A program made the position numbers and the translations under genes. The notes under the pieces are model-generated. The model ran no database searches. It had not been told where the DNA came from and saw only the letters and a program-made list of their open reading frames with translations. From an uncultured SAR86 cluster bacterium (GTDB taxonomy: Bacteria > Pseudomonadota > Gammaproteobacteria > Magnimaribacterales > D2472), in assembly GCA_902595065.1 (NCBI GenBank), contig CACJOM010000003.1, forward strand, positions 150,407 through 214,406: a stretch of DNA of 64,000 nucleotides, written 5' to 3'. Of this stretch, positions 29,835 through 38,537 are shown in pieces. The stretch's first letter is position 1; every line of letters starts with the position of its first letter.

Positions 29835-30524
29835 ATGTTAAAAAAAGTATTTGCATACCCTGAGCTTGAGCGCGTTGAAAAAAATGATGTTCGCTACTAC
29901 AAAGATTCAAAAGAAAATCTAGTGCCTTCAGTGACAACAATATTATCAGCAACTGGAGATCACTCTGGAATTGATGCGTGGAAGAGAAGAGTGGGTCCAA
30001 AAACTGCAATAGAAGTTGTTAATGAAGCCACTACAATAGGAACAGCGGTTCATTTAGCTATTGAAAATTATCTTAATGGCCTTGATTGGGAGCAGTTTAC
30101 CGATGATAGATTGGGTTTAATGGCTCATCAAATTGCTAAGAGATTTATTAATGATTGTTTAGGGGATATAGAAGAAGTTTGGGGTCTTGAATCTGGCTTA
30201 GTTGTTGATGGTTTATATGCGGGAACCGCAGATTGCATAGGTGTTTTTAAAGGAAAGCCCACAATTATAGATTTTAAAACTGCAAAAAAAATCAAGAGAA
30301 AAGATTGGATTGAAGATTATTTTCTTCAAGGTGCAGCTTATGCTAATGCTCATAATGTTATGTATCAAACAGAGATAGAATCCATTGCCATACTAATGGT
30401 AGATAGAGATCTCTTATTTAAAGAGTTTTTAATTAAAAATAAAGAATTTGAAAGCTATACAAATAAATGGAAACAAAGGATTATAAGTTACTATAAAACT
30501 CATGAAATTTTAGGGAGAGAATAA
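29835..30524 (+). CDS. PD-(D/E)XK exonuclease, phage/MGME1-like
   Basis: 229 aa. RecB-family nuclease motifs: GTAVH (His73), Glu119, GTAD (Asp133), IDFKT (Asp146, Lys148) and QGAAYA (Gln165). The N-terminal VPSVTTILSATGD segment matches exonucleases of marine phages and mitochondrial MGME1. It would degrade single-stranded DNA ends. Gene context is not phage-like: it sits between two SDR genes, 6 nt after one and directly abutting the next. Base composition looks like its neighbours, so any transfer is old. Confidence 0.78.
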   Translation: MLKKVFAYPELERVEKNDVRYYKDSKENLVPSVTTILSATGDHSGIDAWKRRVGPKTAIEVVNEATTIGTAVHLAIENYLNGLDWEQFTDDRLGLMAHQIAKRFINDCLGDIEEVWGLESGLVVDGLYAGTADCIGVFKGKPTIIDFKTAKKIKRKDWIEDYFLQGAAYANAHNVMYQTEIESIAILMVDRDLLFKEFLIKNKEFESYTNKWKQRIISYYKTHEILGRE

Positions 30525-31262
30525 ATGAATGATCTAAAAGATAGAATTGTAATGATTACAGGCGCTAGTTCTGGTTTTGGAAAAGAGGCTGCAAAAATGT
30601 GTGTTGCCTTAGGAGCAAAAGTTGTATTGGGAGCCCGTAGGGAAGATAAATTGAAAGAGTTGTGTGATGAGCTTGGTTCTGAATCCGCAATTTATAAAGC
30701 AACAGATGTAACTTCCAAAGATGAAATGCATGCATTAGCAAAACATGGCATTGATACTTTTGGAAGAATCGACTCGTTGGTAAATAATGCAGGTGTGATG
30801 CCTTTATCATTGCTTGAAAAAGGAAGAACAGATGAATGGGATCATATGATAGACGTAAATATCAAAGGTGTTTTATATGGAATTGATTCAGTTTACTCTC
30901 ATATGCTTGAAAGAGAGTCAGGTCAAATAATTAATATTTCTTCAGTTGCTGGTAAAAGGGTTATGCCTGGAAGTGCAGTTTATTCTGGAACCAAATATGC
31001 CGTTAGAGCTATCTCTGAGGGTCTAAGATTAGAATCTTCTGGAAAGATTCAAGTTACTTGTATTTATCCAGGCGCATTCAAGACTGAATTAGCATTTTCT
31101 ATCAAAGATGAGTCAATGCTTGAGGCATTGATGAGCAGGGGCATAGGTGAAATTGCTCAGCCAGCAGAAAGAGTTGCTGAATCGATTATCTATGCGTTGC
31201 AACTTGATCCAGGTGTTTCAGTGAATGAGATTGTTATCAGGCCAACCGCTCAAGAGGCTTAG
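30525..31262 (+). CDS. Short-chain dehydrogenase/reductase
   Basis: 245 aa. TGASSGFG at residues 12-19, basic residues after beta-2 (GARREDK) indicating NADP(H), NNAG, catalytic Ser in ISSVAG and YSGTK. C-terminal ERVAESIIYALQLDPGVSVNEIVIRPT is typical of the YdfG-like classical SDRs acting on 3-hydroxy acids or carbonyls. The ATG abuts the nuclease stop codon and has a GGGAGAGAA RBS. Confidence 0.87.
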   Translation: MNDLKDRIVMITGASSGFGKEAAKMCVALGAKVVLGARREDKLKELCDELGSESAIYKATDVTSKDEMHALAKHGIDTFGRIDSLVNNAGVMPLSLLEKGRTDEWDHMIDVNIKGVLYGIDSVYSHMLERESGQIINISSVAGKRVMPGSAVYSGTKYAVRAISEGLRLESSGKIQVTCIYPGAFKTELAFSIKDESMLEALMSRGIGEIAQPAERVAESIIYALQLDPGVSVNEIVIRPTAQEA

Positions 31263-31273
31263 TAAATTTATAA

Positions 31274-32941
31274 ATGAGATTATTGCTTTTTATTGCTTGC
31301 ATATGTGCACCAGCAATCATAGCGTCTACTAAATGTATTGAAGCAGATTTAATTCTGCATCGCGGCAATATTTTTACTGGTCAAACAGATCAATCTTTTA
31401 TTGGATCTATAGCCTCAAAAGGAGCAACAATTAAGTATGTTGGCAAAGTTCTTTCAGATGCTGAAATTGCATGCTCTAATGCAAAAGTAATAAATTTAAA
31501 GGGTAAATATATTTTTCCTGGATTTACAGATGCCCACGGACATCTTAAGGGAATTGGTTATAGAGAACTTACCCTTAATTTACAAGAAATACCTTCACTT
31601 GATGCAACCCTTCAAGCAGTAAGAGATTATTTGTCTACCAAGAATGCTGGTGAATGGATTATAGGCAGAGGCTGGATTGATAAAGTTTGGCCTGAAAAAA
31701 GATTCCCAACTAGATGGGATCTTGATTCATTCTCTCCTAATAATCCAGTGGTTCTTGAAAGAGCAGATGGTCATGCTGTGGTTGTTAATAGTCTGGTTTT
31801 AAAATTAGCAGGCATTGATAAAGATACTCAAGATCCACAGGGCGGTTTTATTGAGAAAGATAAAACAGGTCAACCAACTGGTCTATTGGTTGATATGGCC
31901 ATGAACTTAATAGCTGATCTCATACCCAAATTATCTAGAGATAACGATAAACAGGCATTTTTAGAGGGCATTAAAAGGAATGTAAGTCTTGGGTGGACTC
32001 AAATACATGTTCCTGGAGGCACGTTTGAAGATATTTCAATATTGAATGAAATTAAATCTGAGAATAATTTACTTCAAAGGGTTTATTTCATGGTGAGCGA
32101 TGGTGAACCAGCAGATCGTTTACTTGAGATGGGACCAATTATTGATCCTGAAAATTTTTTAACTGTCCGAGCAATAAAAATGTATGCCGACGGAGCTCTT
32201 GGTTCTCGTGGGGCCGCGTTATTAGAAAAATACAGTGATTATGATGGCAAAGGAGTTTTTATTTTTCTTGAAGAAGAAACAAAACCTAGATTATCCAAAG
32301 CATTAAAAAAAGGCATTCAAATTGGAACTCACGCTATAGGGGATCATGGAAATAGAGTTGTATTAAATTGGTATGAAGAGGCTTTTACAAACGCTAAAAA
32401 AAATAAAAAGTTCTCAGAATCACCTAGATGGAGAATAGAGCATTCGCAAAATATCAAACCAGTTGATCAGCGTCGTTTTGTTGAGTTGGGTGTCATTCCC
32501 TCCATGCAACCATCCCATGCTATTGGTGATCTCCACTTTGCAGTGGATAGGTTGGGCCTTGAGAGGATTAATGATGCATATGCATGGAGAAATCTTATTG
32601 ATCAGGGTTTAATTATTGCTGGTGGTACTGATGCGCCTGTAGAAATCGGTGATCCAAGAATAGAATTTTATGCAGCTGTTGCAAGAAAAGATGTTGATGG
32701 TTATCACGGCGAAGGTTGGAATTTGGATCAGAGACTCTCAAGACTAGAGGCATTAAAAATGTTTACGATTTGGCCTGCAATTGCTTCATTTGAGGAAGAT
32801 ATCAAGGGAACAATTGAAGTTGGTAAGCTTGCTGATTTTTCAGTTTTTGATCAAGACTTAATGAATATACCTGAGCTTAAGATTTTAGAATCAAACAATA
32901 TACTCACTGTTGTAGACGGCAGGGTAGTTTATCAAAACTAA
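31274..32941 (+). CDS. Amidohydrolase, YtcJ/exoenzyme-regulatory type
   Basis: 555 aa. N-terminal signal peptide (LLLFIACICAPAIIAST), then the composite beta-sandwich and metallo-TIM barrel: FTDAHGHL (HxH), ERADGHAVVVNS, IKMYADGALGSRGAALLE, THAIGDHGN and GGTDAPVE with the catalytic Asp. This is the amidohydrolase-3/YtcJ family of secreted or periplasmic metal hydrolases with unknown natural amides. Its stop overlaps the convergent GMC gene. Confidence 0.87.
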   Translation: MRLLLFIACICAPAIIASTKCIEADLILHRGNIFTGQTDQSFIGSIASKGATIKYVGKVLSDAEIACSNAKVINLKGKYIFPGFTDAHGHLKGIGYRELTLNLQEIPSLDATLQAVRDYLSTKNAGEWIIGRGWIDKVWPEKRFPTRWDLDSFSPNNPVVLERADGHAVVVNSLVLKLAGIDKDTQDPQGGFIEKDKTGQPTGLLVDMAMNLIADLIPKLSRDNDKQAFLEGIKRNVSLGWTQIHVPGGTFEDISILNEIKSENNLLQRVYFMVSDGEPADRLLEMGPIIDPENFLTVRAIKMYADGALGSRGAALLEKYSDYDGKGVFIFLEEETKPRLSKALKKGIQIGTHAIGDHGNRVVLNWYEEAFTNAKKNKKFSESPRWRIEHSQNIKPVDQRRFVELGVIPSMQPSHAIGDLHFAVDRLGLERINDAYAWRNLIDQGLIIAGGTDAPVEIGDPRIEFYAAVARKDVDGYHGEGWNLDQRLSRLEALKMFTIWPAIASFEEDIKGTIEVGKLADFSVFDQDLMNIPELKILESNNILTVVDGRVVYQN

Positions 32942-34539
32942 ACTTTAGTATTCTTTAAAATCAAATCAGCGCATTTAGAACCTATTACATTACATGTTGC
33001 ATTAGTATTGCCCGAAATAATGCTCGGAAATATTGATGCATCAGCTACTCTTAATTTTTTTATACCTTTAACTTTCAACTCATCATCCACTACACATTCG
33101 TTCCCATGACCCATCTTGCATGTTCCTATAGGGTGATAAACTGACAATGATTCATTTCTGATGAATTCCTCTATATCATTATTTTTGATGCAATGAGTTC
33201 CAGGTTGAAGCTCAACAGCTTCTAATTCTTGCATAGAAGGTGTTTTAAATATTTCCCTAATCTTTTGAATTCCTTCAATCATCCATTCCACATCTATTTT
33301 TTGATCAAGGTAATTTGCATGGATTTTTGGTGCGTCTTTTGGGTCGGAAGAGATGAGTTCAAGATGACCTCGGCTTTGAGGCCTTAAATTGCAAATAGAT
33401 GCCGTAATTCCAGATGAAGGTTTCATAGCGCCATTTTTATTATATTTACCAGCTCCAGGTGCAAAGTGAACTTGAGCATTGGGTGTTTTTATATTTTCAT
33501 TAGTTTTAAAAAATACACCTATGTCAGAAGCTGGATAGGTCATTAATCCTTTTTTTTGAATGAAGTATTCAAATAAATTTTTAATCATGCCCAATGGTTT
33601 CATGAGCTCGCTAAAAGTTTTTAATTGATTAATCTTGTAGCTAATATTAACAGTGAGATGATCTTGTAAATTTTTTCCTACGCCAGGCAAATCATGGACT
33701 AACGGTATTTTGAGATCCATGAGATGTTTCTTTGGCCCGATTCCAGATAGCATTAGTAATTGAGGGGAGTTAATGCTCCCACCACAGAGGACTATTTCAC
33801 AGGTAGACCCAATAATTTGAGTACCTTTTTTATTTTTTATTTTTACACCAACTGCTTTTTTATTTGATGTGATGATCTTTTCAACCAATGTATTTGTTAA
33901 TAATTCGAGGTTTGGTCTGTCGAGTACAGGCTTTAAAAAAGCGTCAGAAGCACTGAATCGTTGTCCATTTTTGATGTTTACTTGATATTGACCATACCCC
34001 TCTTGATTTTCACCATTAAAATCATTATTTTTTTTTAGCCCATATTCCTTACAGGCATTCAAAAAAGACTTAGAGGCTTCAAGAATTGGTTGATAGGTCT
34101 CTACCCATAAAGGACCAAAATTTCCATGATATTGATCTTCATGATTTTGGTTATTTTCAAGTGCTACGAAGTATTTCATTAGATCTCGATAACCCCAGCC
34201 ACTGTTTCCTGCTTTTTCCCATTCTTCATAGTCTTCTGCTTGCCCTCTAATATAAAGCATCCCGTTGATAGAGCTGCTACCTCCAAGGGTCTTGCCTCGT
34301 GGCCAGTTAATTGTTCTATTATTTAAATTTTTTTCTGGCTCTGTTTCATAGCACCATCCATACTTTTTATTTTTAAATAACGAGCTAGCAGCCAATGGAA
34401 TTTTGATTGATGAATAGTTATCCATTGGACCAGCTTCTATTAATAAGACTGAATTATTAGGATTTTCTGATAGTTTGTTTGCTAAAGCGCAGCCTGCACT
34501 TCCTGCACCAATAATGATATATTTGTGGCTAAATTTCAT
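32938..34539 (-). CDS. GMC family FAD-dependent oxidoreductase
   Basis: 533 aa from ATG 34539. The frame continues upstream to 34668, but the ADP-binding motif (IIIGAGSAGCALA, residues 8-20) then begins at the normal distance from 34539, so the longer start is rejected. GMC signature WPRGKTLGGSSSINGMLYIRG near residue 80 shown in parts (GGSSSING) and C-terminal VYHPIGTCKMGH and NTNATCNVIG with catalytic His. Oxidises an alcohol (choline dehydrogenase/alkanol type). Choline is possible but not shown; no aldehyde dehydrogenase is adjacent. Confidence 0.88.
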   Translation of the reverse strand: MKFSHKYIIIGAGSAGCALANKLSENPNNSVLLIEAGPMDNYSSIKIPLAASSLFKNKKYGWCYETEPEKNLNNRTINWPRGKTLGGSSSINGMLYIRGQAEDYEEWEKAGNSGWGYRDLMKYFVALENNQNHEDQYHGNFGPLWVETYQPILEASKSFLNACKEYGLKKNNDFNGENQEGYGQYQVNIKNGQRFSASDAFLKPVLDRPNLELLTNTLVEKIITSNKKAVGVKIKNKKGTQIIGSTCEIVLCGGSINSPQLLMLSGIGPKKHLMDLKIPLVHDLPGVGKNLQDHLTVNISYKINQLKTFSELMKPLGMIKNLFEYFIQKKGLMTYPASDIGVFFKTNENIKTPNAQVHFAPGAGKYNKNGAMKPSSGITASICNLRPQSRGHLELISSDPKDAPKIHANYLDQKIDVEWMIEGIQKIREIFKTPSMQELEAVELQPGTHCIKNNDIEEFIRNESLSVYHPIGTCKMGHGNECVVDDELKVKGIKKLRVADASIFPSIISGNTNATCNVIGSKCADLILKNTKV

Positions 34540-34559
34540 AAATCTAATATCTCTCAGGG

Positions 34560-35261
34560 ATGAAAATGCGTCAAGTAATTGCAATTGGTGGAGGAGGGTT
34601 TGGTAGAACCCAAGAATCGAATTTAATCGAACAATACATTTTGGATCAAACATCAAAGACAAAACCAAAAATATGTTTTATTCCAACAGCTACTGGTGAT
34701 CTAGATTCATACATAGTTAATTTTTATTCAGTCTTTACAAGACTTAAATGTGAACCTTCTCACATTAGCTTTTTTAAAAGAACGATAGATCTTCAAGCTC
34801 ACATTCAAAAACAAGATGCCATTTTTGTTGGTGGAGGGAATACGAAAAGCATGCTGGCTGTCTGGAGAGACTGGGGCCTAGATTTAATATTAAAAGATGC
34901 ATATGATCAAGGTGTTGTTATGAGTGGTGTTAGTGCAGGGGCTATTTGTTGGTTTGAGGGTGGATTAACTGATTCCTGGGCAAGTGATCTAAAGATGATG
35001 GAATGTATGAACTTTATTCCTGGAAATTGCGCTCCACATTATGATGAAGAGCCTGAAAGACGTCCAGCAACAAAGCAATTTCTTGAAAATAAATCCATTG
35101 ATTTTATGTATGGTATTGAAGGAGGTGCTGCTCTTCATTTTGTAGATGAGATACCAAATTCAACAATTCAATTTAAAAAAAATAAATATGCATATAAAGT
35201 TACCCTTGATGGAAATAAAATTAATGAGAGTCCATATAAGGCCCTGAAGTTAGAGATATGA
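34560..35261 (+). CDS. Peptidase E (family S51)
   Basis: 233 aa from ATG 34560; ATG 34566 has the better RBS spacing (AGGGA) and would give 231. S51 motifs: IGGGGFG near the N terminus, FVGGGNTKSMLA at 89-100, nucleophile Ser125 in SGVSAGAICW, and His160 in NCAPHYDEEPER. It cleaves N-terminal Asp dipeptides in the cytosol. Divergent from the GMC gene with a 20-nt gap. The next gene overlaps by 4 nt. Confidence 0.9.
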   Translation: MKMRQVIAIGGGGFGRTQESNLIEQYILDQTSKTKPKICFIPTATGDLDSYIVNFYSVFTRLKCEPSHISFFKRTIDLQAHIQKQDAIFVGGGNTKSMLAVWRDWGLDLILKDAYDQGVVMSGVSAGAICWFEGGLTDSWASDLKMMECMNFIPGNCAPHYDEEPERRPATKQFLENKSIDFMYGIEGGAALHFVDEIPNSTIQFKKNKYAYKVTLDGNKINESPYKALKLEI

Positions 35262-35695
35262 ATTTATGGTTTTTAATCAATCCTTTTGTTGCTTGGCTAG
35301 CAAGATCACCATTTCATTTTTTTATTAGCCATCAGTTATTGATCATTCAATTTGAAGGCAGAAAATCAGGAAGGAAATATCAAGTTCCGGTAAGTTATCA
35401 TAGGAATGGCTCCTCATATACATGTGTTACCTTGAGATCGAACATTTGGTGGAGAAATTTAAAAGATCTATCGCAAACTAAGATTTGGCTTAAAGGTAAA
35501 TTGATTGATGTTAATGTTGATTTGGAGTTTAGAGACGATCATGTGGTTGAGAATACTTTAAGAGATCTCGTAACAAACAACAGGATCGATGCCTATTTTG
35601 CAAAAATAAAGCTTAATAAAGATGGAGATCCAAATATTGAAGATTTAGCAAAGGCTGCAAATCTTCATACCGTTTTGAAATTTACGACTTCTTAA
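35258..35695 (+). CDS. DDN-like nitroreductase-fold protein
   Basis: 145 aa. The run FEGRKSGRKYQVPVSYHR followed by WWRNLKDL resembles the deazaflavin (F420)-dependent nitroreductase/quinone reductase split-barrel family (DDN). Such proteins bind F420 or FMN, or in some cases haem or fatty acids. Whether this organism makes F420 is unknown, so cofactor is open. It overlaps peptidase E by 4 nt. Confidence 0.7.
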   Translation: MNLWFLINPFVAWLARSPFHFFISHQLLIIQFEGRKSGRKYQVPVSYHRNGSSYTCVTLRSNIWWRNLKDLSQTKIWLKGKLIDVNVDLEFRDDHVVENTLRDLVTNNRIDAYFAKIKLNKDGDPNIEDLAKAANLHTVLKFTTS

Positions 35696-35696
35696 A

Positions 35697-36092
35697 TTAC
35701 TCTTTTAATTTAATTTGTTTTTCAGTTCTTATTTCCATTTGAGTTTTGCCCTCATATTCAGAAATATAGCCCTTAACACATACACTCTTTCTTTTGAGAA
35801 ATTTTTCAGGCTTGTATGAAAAATACTCAGCAAATCTTCCAAACCAAATTAGACCTGTCATTTGCTGGTTTGGATAATCTCTTCCAAAATTAAGAAATAT
35901 CGGACCTCCGGATGCTCTTTTTAAATATTTTGTTGATACTATTCTGCCACATACAATTTTAGTTTCTCCTACATATTTATATGCTTCTTTAACATCTATA
36001 GGTTGCTCTGATTGAGCAAGCAAACATATAGGAAATAAAAATAAAAGACTTAGGTAATTAAAATATTTCATTCGTTTAATAGTACTTTTCAT
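35697..36092 (-). CDS. Secreted OB-fold-like protein
   Basis: 131 aa, or 124 from ATG 36071. Signal peptide ends near LLAQ (residue 26). The rest reads as an OB-fold: DVKEAYKYVGETKIVCGRIVS, a KRASGGPIFLNFG strand pair, and KSVCVKGYISEYEGKTQMEI. Similar small periplasmic proteins accompany nuclease-like domains; no catalytic residues are visible. Two Cys (about residues 48 and 107) could form a disulfide. Stop adjoins the convergent DDN-like gene. Confidence 0.6.
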   Translation of the reverse strand: MKSTIKRMKYFNYLSLLFLFPICLLAQSEQPIDVKEAYKYVGETKIVCGRIVSTKYLKRASGGPIFLNFGRDYPNQQMTGLIWFGRFAEYFSYKPEKFLKRKSVCVKGYISEYEGKTQMEIRTEKQIKLKE

Positions 36093-36172
36093 AAATTAAT
36101 AATAGTATATATTTCCATTTTTAACCTGAATAAGTTAATTTATTCATTATTTGATGAGTTTTAGGTAATTTT

Positions 36173-36712
36173 ATGTTTACAAGAATGGATCATAGCACCG
36201 AAGAAGAGTGGCAACATATAAGCGAAGAGCATATGCCGCATATCTTTGATATGCCAAAAAGGATCATTTCAATGCTAAAGCAGGCTGAATCACTAACTTT
36301 AGGCTTTGGAACTGATCAACTTCACCATGCATTGCAGACTGCAACCATGGCTAGAAGGGCAGGCGCTGATGATGAAATGGTTCTTATTAGCCTGATACAT
36401 GATGTTGCTAAAGTTATTAACGTACCAAATCATGGTCAAATTGCAGCCGAGATGATTAAACCTTATGTTAGTGACGATGCCTATCATATTATTCGAACAC
36501 ATCAGGATTTTCAGGGTGAACATTATTATCACTACATGGGAAAGCCACAAGATTTACGTAAGCAGTATGAAGGGGAATCATGGTATGCAAAAGCAATCGA
36601 ATTCACTGATGAATGGGATCAAGCTGCATTCGATCCAGATTACAAAACAGACTCATTGGAGTCCTTTGAGCCACTAATCAATCAATTCTTTGCCGCTCCG
36701 CATACAATCTAA
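36173..36712 (+). CDS. HD-domain protein, PhnZ/MIOX-like mixed-valent di-iron oxygenase candidate
   Basis: 179 aa. HD-superfamily ligands: His52 in QLHHALQTA, His76-Asp77 in LIHDVAK, His87, His110 in RTHQDF and a late Asp (146 or 149, TDEWDQAAFDP). The Q-x-x-H-A-L-Q entry and additional histidines, and lack of a typical phosphohydrolase extension, resemble the PhnZ/TmpB/MIOX oxygenases more than nucleotidases. These cleave C-P or C-C bonds. Phosphonate or inositol as substrate is inference. Short gap to cysE. Confidence 0.68.
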   Translation: MFTRMDHSTEEEWQHISEEHMPHIFDMPKRIISMLKQAESLTLGFGTDQLHHALQTATMARRAGADDEMVLISLIHDVAKVINVPNHGQIAAEMIKPYVSDDAYHIIRTHQDFQGEHYYHYMGKPQDLRKQYEGESWYAKAIEFTDEWDQAAFDPDYKTDSLESFEPLINQFFAAPHTI

Positions 36713-36741
36713 AAATAATTTTTTCATAAGATCTAGCCACT

Positions 36742-37467
36742 ATGAGCAGCAGTATTTGGAATAATATTAAAGAAGAAATCGGTTTGAGGATTGATGCCGA
36801 ACCATCATTAGAAAATTATTTAGAAAGTTTAATACTATCCAAGAATAATATTATTGAAGCCACAGCAGCTATCCTTGCTTCTAAATTAAACAACGACGCA
36901 TTATCTTCAGATGACTTATATGAGATCATTTTAGCTGCCTATATTGAGGAAGATACTATTGAAAGCAGCTTAACAAATGACATCATATTTTTTCGTGAAA
37001 ATGATCCAGCATGCAAGTATCTATCTACCCCTCTACTTTTTTATAAAGGTTTTCAGGGTTTAGCTGCTTATCGGTCTAGTAATATTTTATGGAAAGATGA
37101 GAGGCATACCATGGCTCTGTATATTCAAAATCGTTCATCAGAAGTTTTTGGTGTTGATATTCATCCAGCTGCAACTATTGATAGTCCGGTGATGATCGAT
37201 CATGCAACTGGAGTTGTAATCGGAGAAACTGCAAAAATTAAAAAAAATGTTTCAATTTTTCAGGGGGTTACTTTAGGTGGTAATACTTTTACACAAGAGG
37301 ATAGGCATCCCAAGATTGATGAGGGAGTATCAATTTATGCTTCAAGCACGATATTAGGCAATATCAATGTAGGGAGAAATTCTGTTGTTGCTGCAGGCAG
37401 TTTAGTACTTGATCATGTTGATGAAAATTCAACAGTAGCAGGCATTCCTGCAAAAAAAATTAAATAG
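36742..37467 (+). CDS. cysE: Serine O-acetyltransferase
   Basis: 241 aa. N-terminal helical domain (1-130), then the left-handed beta-helix of hexapeptide repeats: VDIHPAATIDSPVMIDHATG, VVIGETAKI, FQGVTLGG, HPKIDEGVSIYA and AAGSLVLDHV. It acetylates serine to O-acetylserine, the substrate of cysteine synthase. The cysK gene converges on it with an 8-nt overlap, an unusual arrangement for partners in the same pathway. Confidence 0.93.
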   Translation: MSSSIWNNIKEEIGLRIDAEPSLENYLESLILSKNNIIEATAAILASKLNNDALSSDDLYEIILAAYIEEDTIESSLTNDIIFFRENDPACKYLSTPLLFYKGFQGLAAYRSSNILWKDERHTMALYIQNRSSEVFGVDIHPAATIDSPVMIDHATGVVIGETAKIKKNVSIFQGVTLGGNTFTQEDRHPKIDEGVSIYASSTILGNINVGRNSVVAAGSLVLDHVDENSTVAGIPAKKIK

Positions 37468-38482
37468 AATTTAAAATTTCTTCTTCATCCTCATTCATTT
37501 CTGAATCAATAAGATTAAACAAAGGAGAAGTTAAGTATCTTTCAGCGGTATCAGCTAGCATGCATAAAATATTTGAACCATCTGGAGCATCTTCTGCAAT
37601 CTTCATTGCTACAGCAAATGTAGACCCTCCAGAAATACCCGTCATAATTCCTTCTTTTGATGCAAGTTGATTTGACCAATAAACGCCATCATCACCTGAT
37701 ACAGGAAAATTTTCATCAAAGTAACTATTATCAATGGATTCTTGTAATACTAAAGGAATAAAATCTGGCGTCCAACCTTGGATTGGGTGTGGATTCCAAG
37801 ATTCATGAGATTCTGCAGGCGAGCCATCACTGTTTCGATTTTGAGCCTTCATACTATTAATTAATTGAGCATTTTCTGGCTCAGAAATGATTAACTTTGT
37901 TTGTGGTGAATGCTTTCTTAGAACACGTGATACACCACTAAACGTTCCTCCAGTTCCGTATCCTGATACCCAAAAGTCTAATCCTATTTCTTTAAAATCA
38001 TTTAATATTTCAATTGCTGTGGTTTCTTCATGTATATCTGCATTAGCTGTATTTTCAAATTGTCGAGCATAAAACCAATTATTTTTATCAGCTAGTTTTT
38101 TAGCAAGATCATAAGCTGCGGTTGCTCCCTCTGGTCCTGGGGTTAACAGAACTTTAGCACCAAGAAACCTCATGAGTTTTCTTCTCTCAACTGATGCGCT
38201 ATCTGGCATAGTAATTATGCAAGGATACCCTTTGCTGGCGCATACCATTGCTAAGCCAATACCAGTATTCCCACTAGTAGCTTCAATAACTGTTTGATTG
38301 GGTTTTAGATCTCCATTTGTTTCAGCTTCATTAATAATATTTAAAGCCAGCCTATCTTTAACAGACCCTCCTGGATTGAAATATTCAGCTTTTACATACA
38401 AATTGATGTTTGCTGGCGCAATATTTTTAATCTTTATTACAGGGGTATTACCTATGGAACTTAATAAGTCATTAAATATCAT
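37460..38482 (-). CDS. cysK: Cysteine synthase family PLP enzyme
   Basis: 340 aa. PLP Lys42 in NPGGSVKDRLA, EATSGNTGIGLA near residue 68, and the phosphate loop GYGTGGTFSG near 178. Makes cysteine from O-acetylserine and sulfide; CysM- or CBS-like specificity cannot be excluded. It ends in DEEEILNSI, unlike the usual CysE-binding surface tail, and is slightly longer than CysK of about 320 aa. Confidence 0.88.
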   Translation of the reverse strand: MIFNDLLSSIGNTPVIKIKNIAPANINLYVKAEYFNPGGSVKDRLALNIINEAETNGDLKPNQTVIEATSGNTGIGLAMVCASKGYPCIITMPDSASVERRKLMRFLGAKVLLTPGPEGATAAYDLAKKLADKNNWFYARQFENTANADIHEETTAIEILNDFKEIGLDFWVSGYGTGGTFSGVSRVLRKHSPQTKLIISEPENAQLINSMKAQNRNSDGSPAESHESWNPHPIQGWTPDFIPLVLQESIDNSYFDENFPVSGDDGVYWSNQLASKEGIMTGISGGSTFAVAMKIAEDAPDGSNILCMLADTAERYLTSPLFNLIDSEMNEDEEEILNSI

Positions 38483-38537
38483 ATCTAGCTGTTGTATTAA
38501 TTAATTTAAAATAAGTTTAATGTAAAAAAAATTATTG

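Noticed and set aside
34540..34668. Extended N terminus of the GMC oxidoreductase
   Set aside because: It overlaps the divergent peptidase E gene, and the FAD motif would be displaced far from the N terminus.
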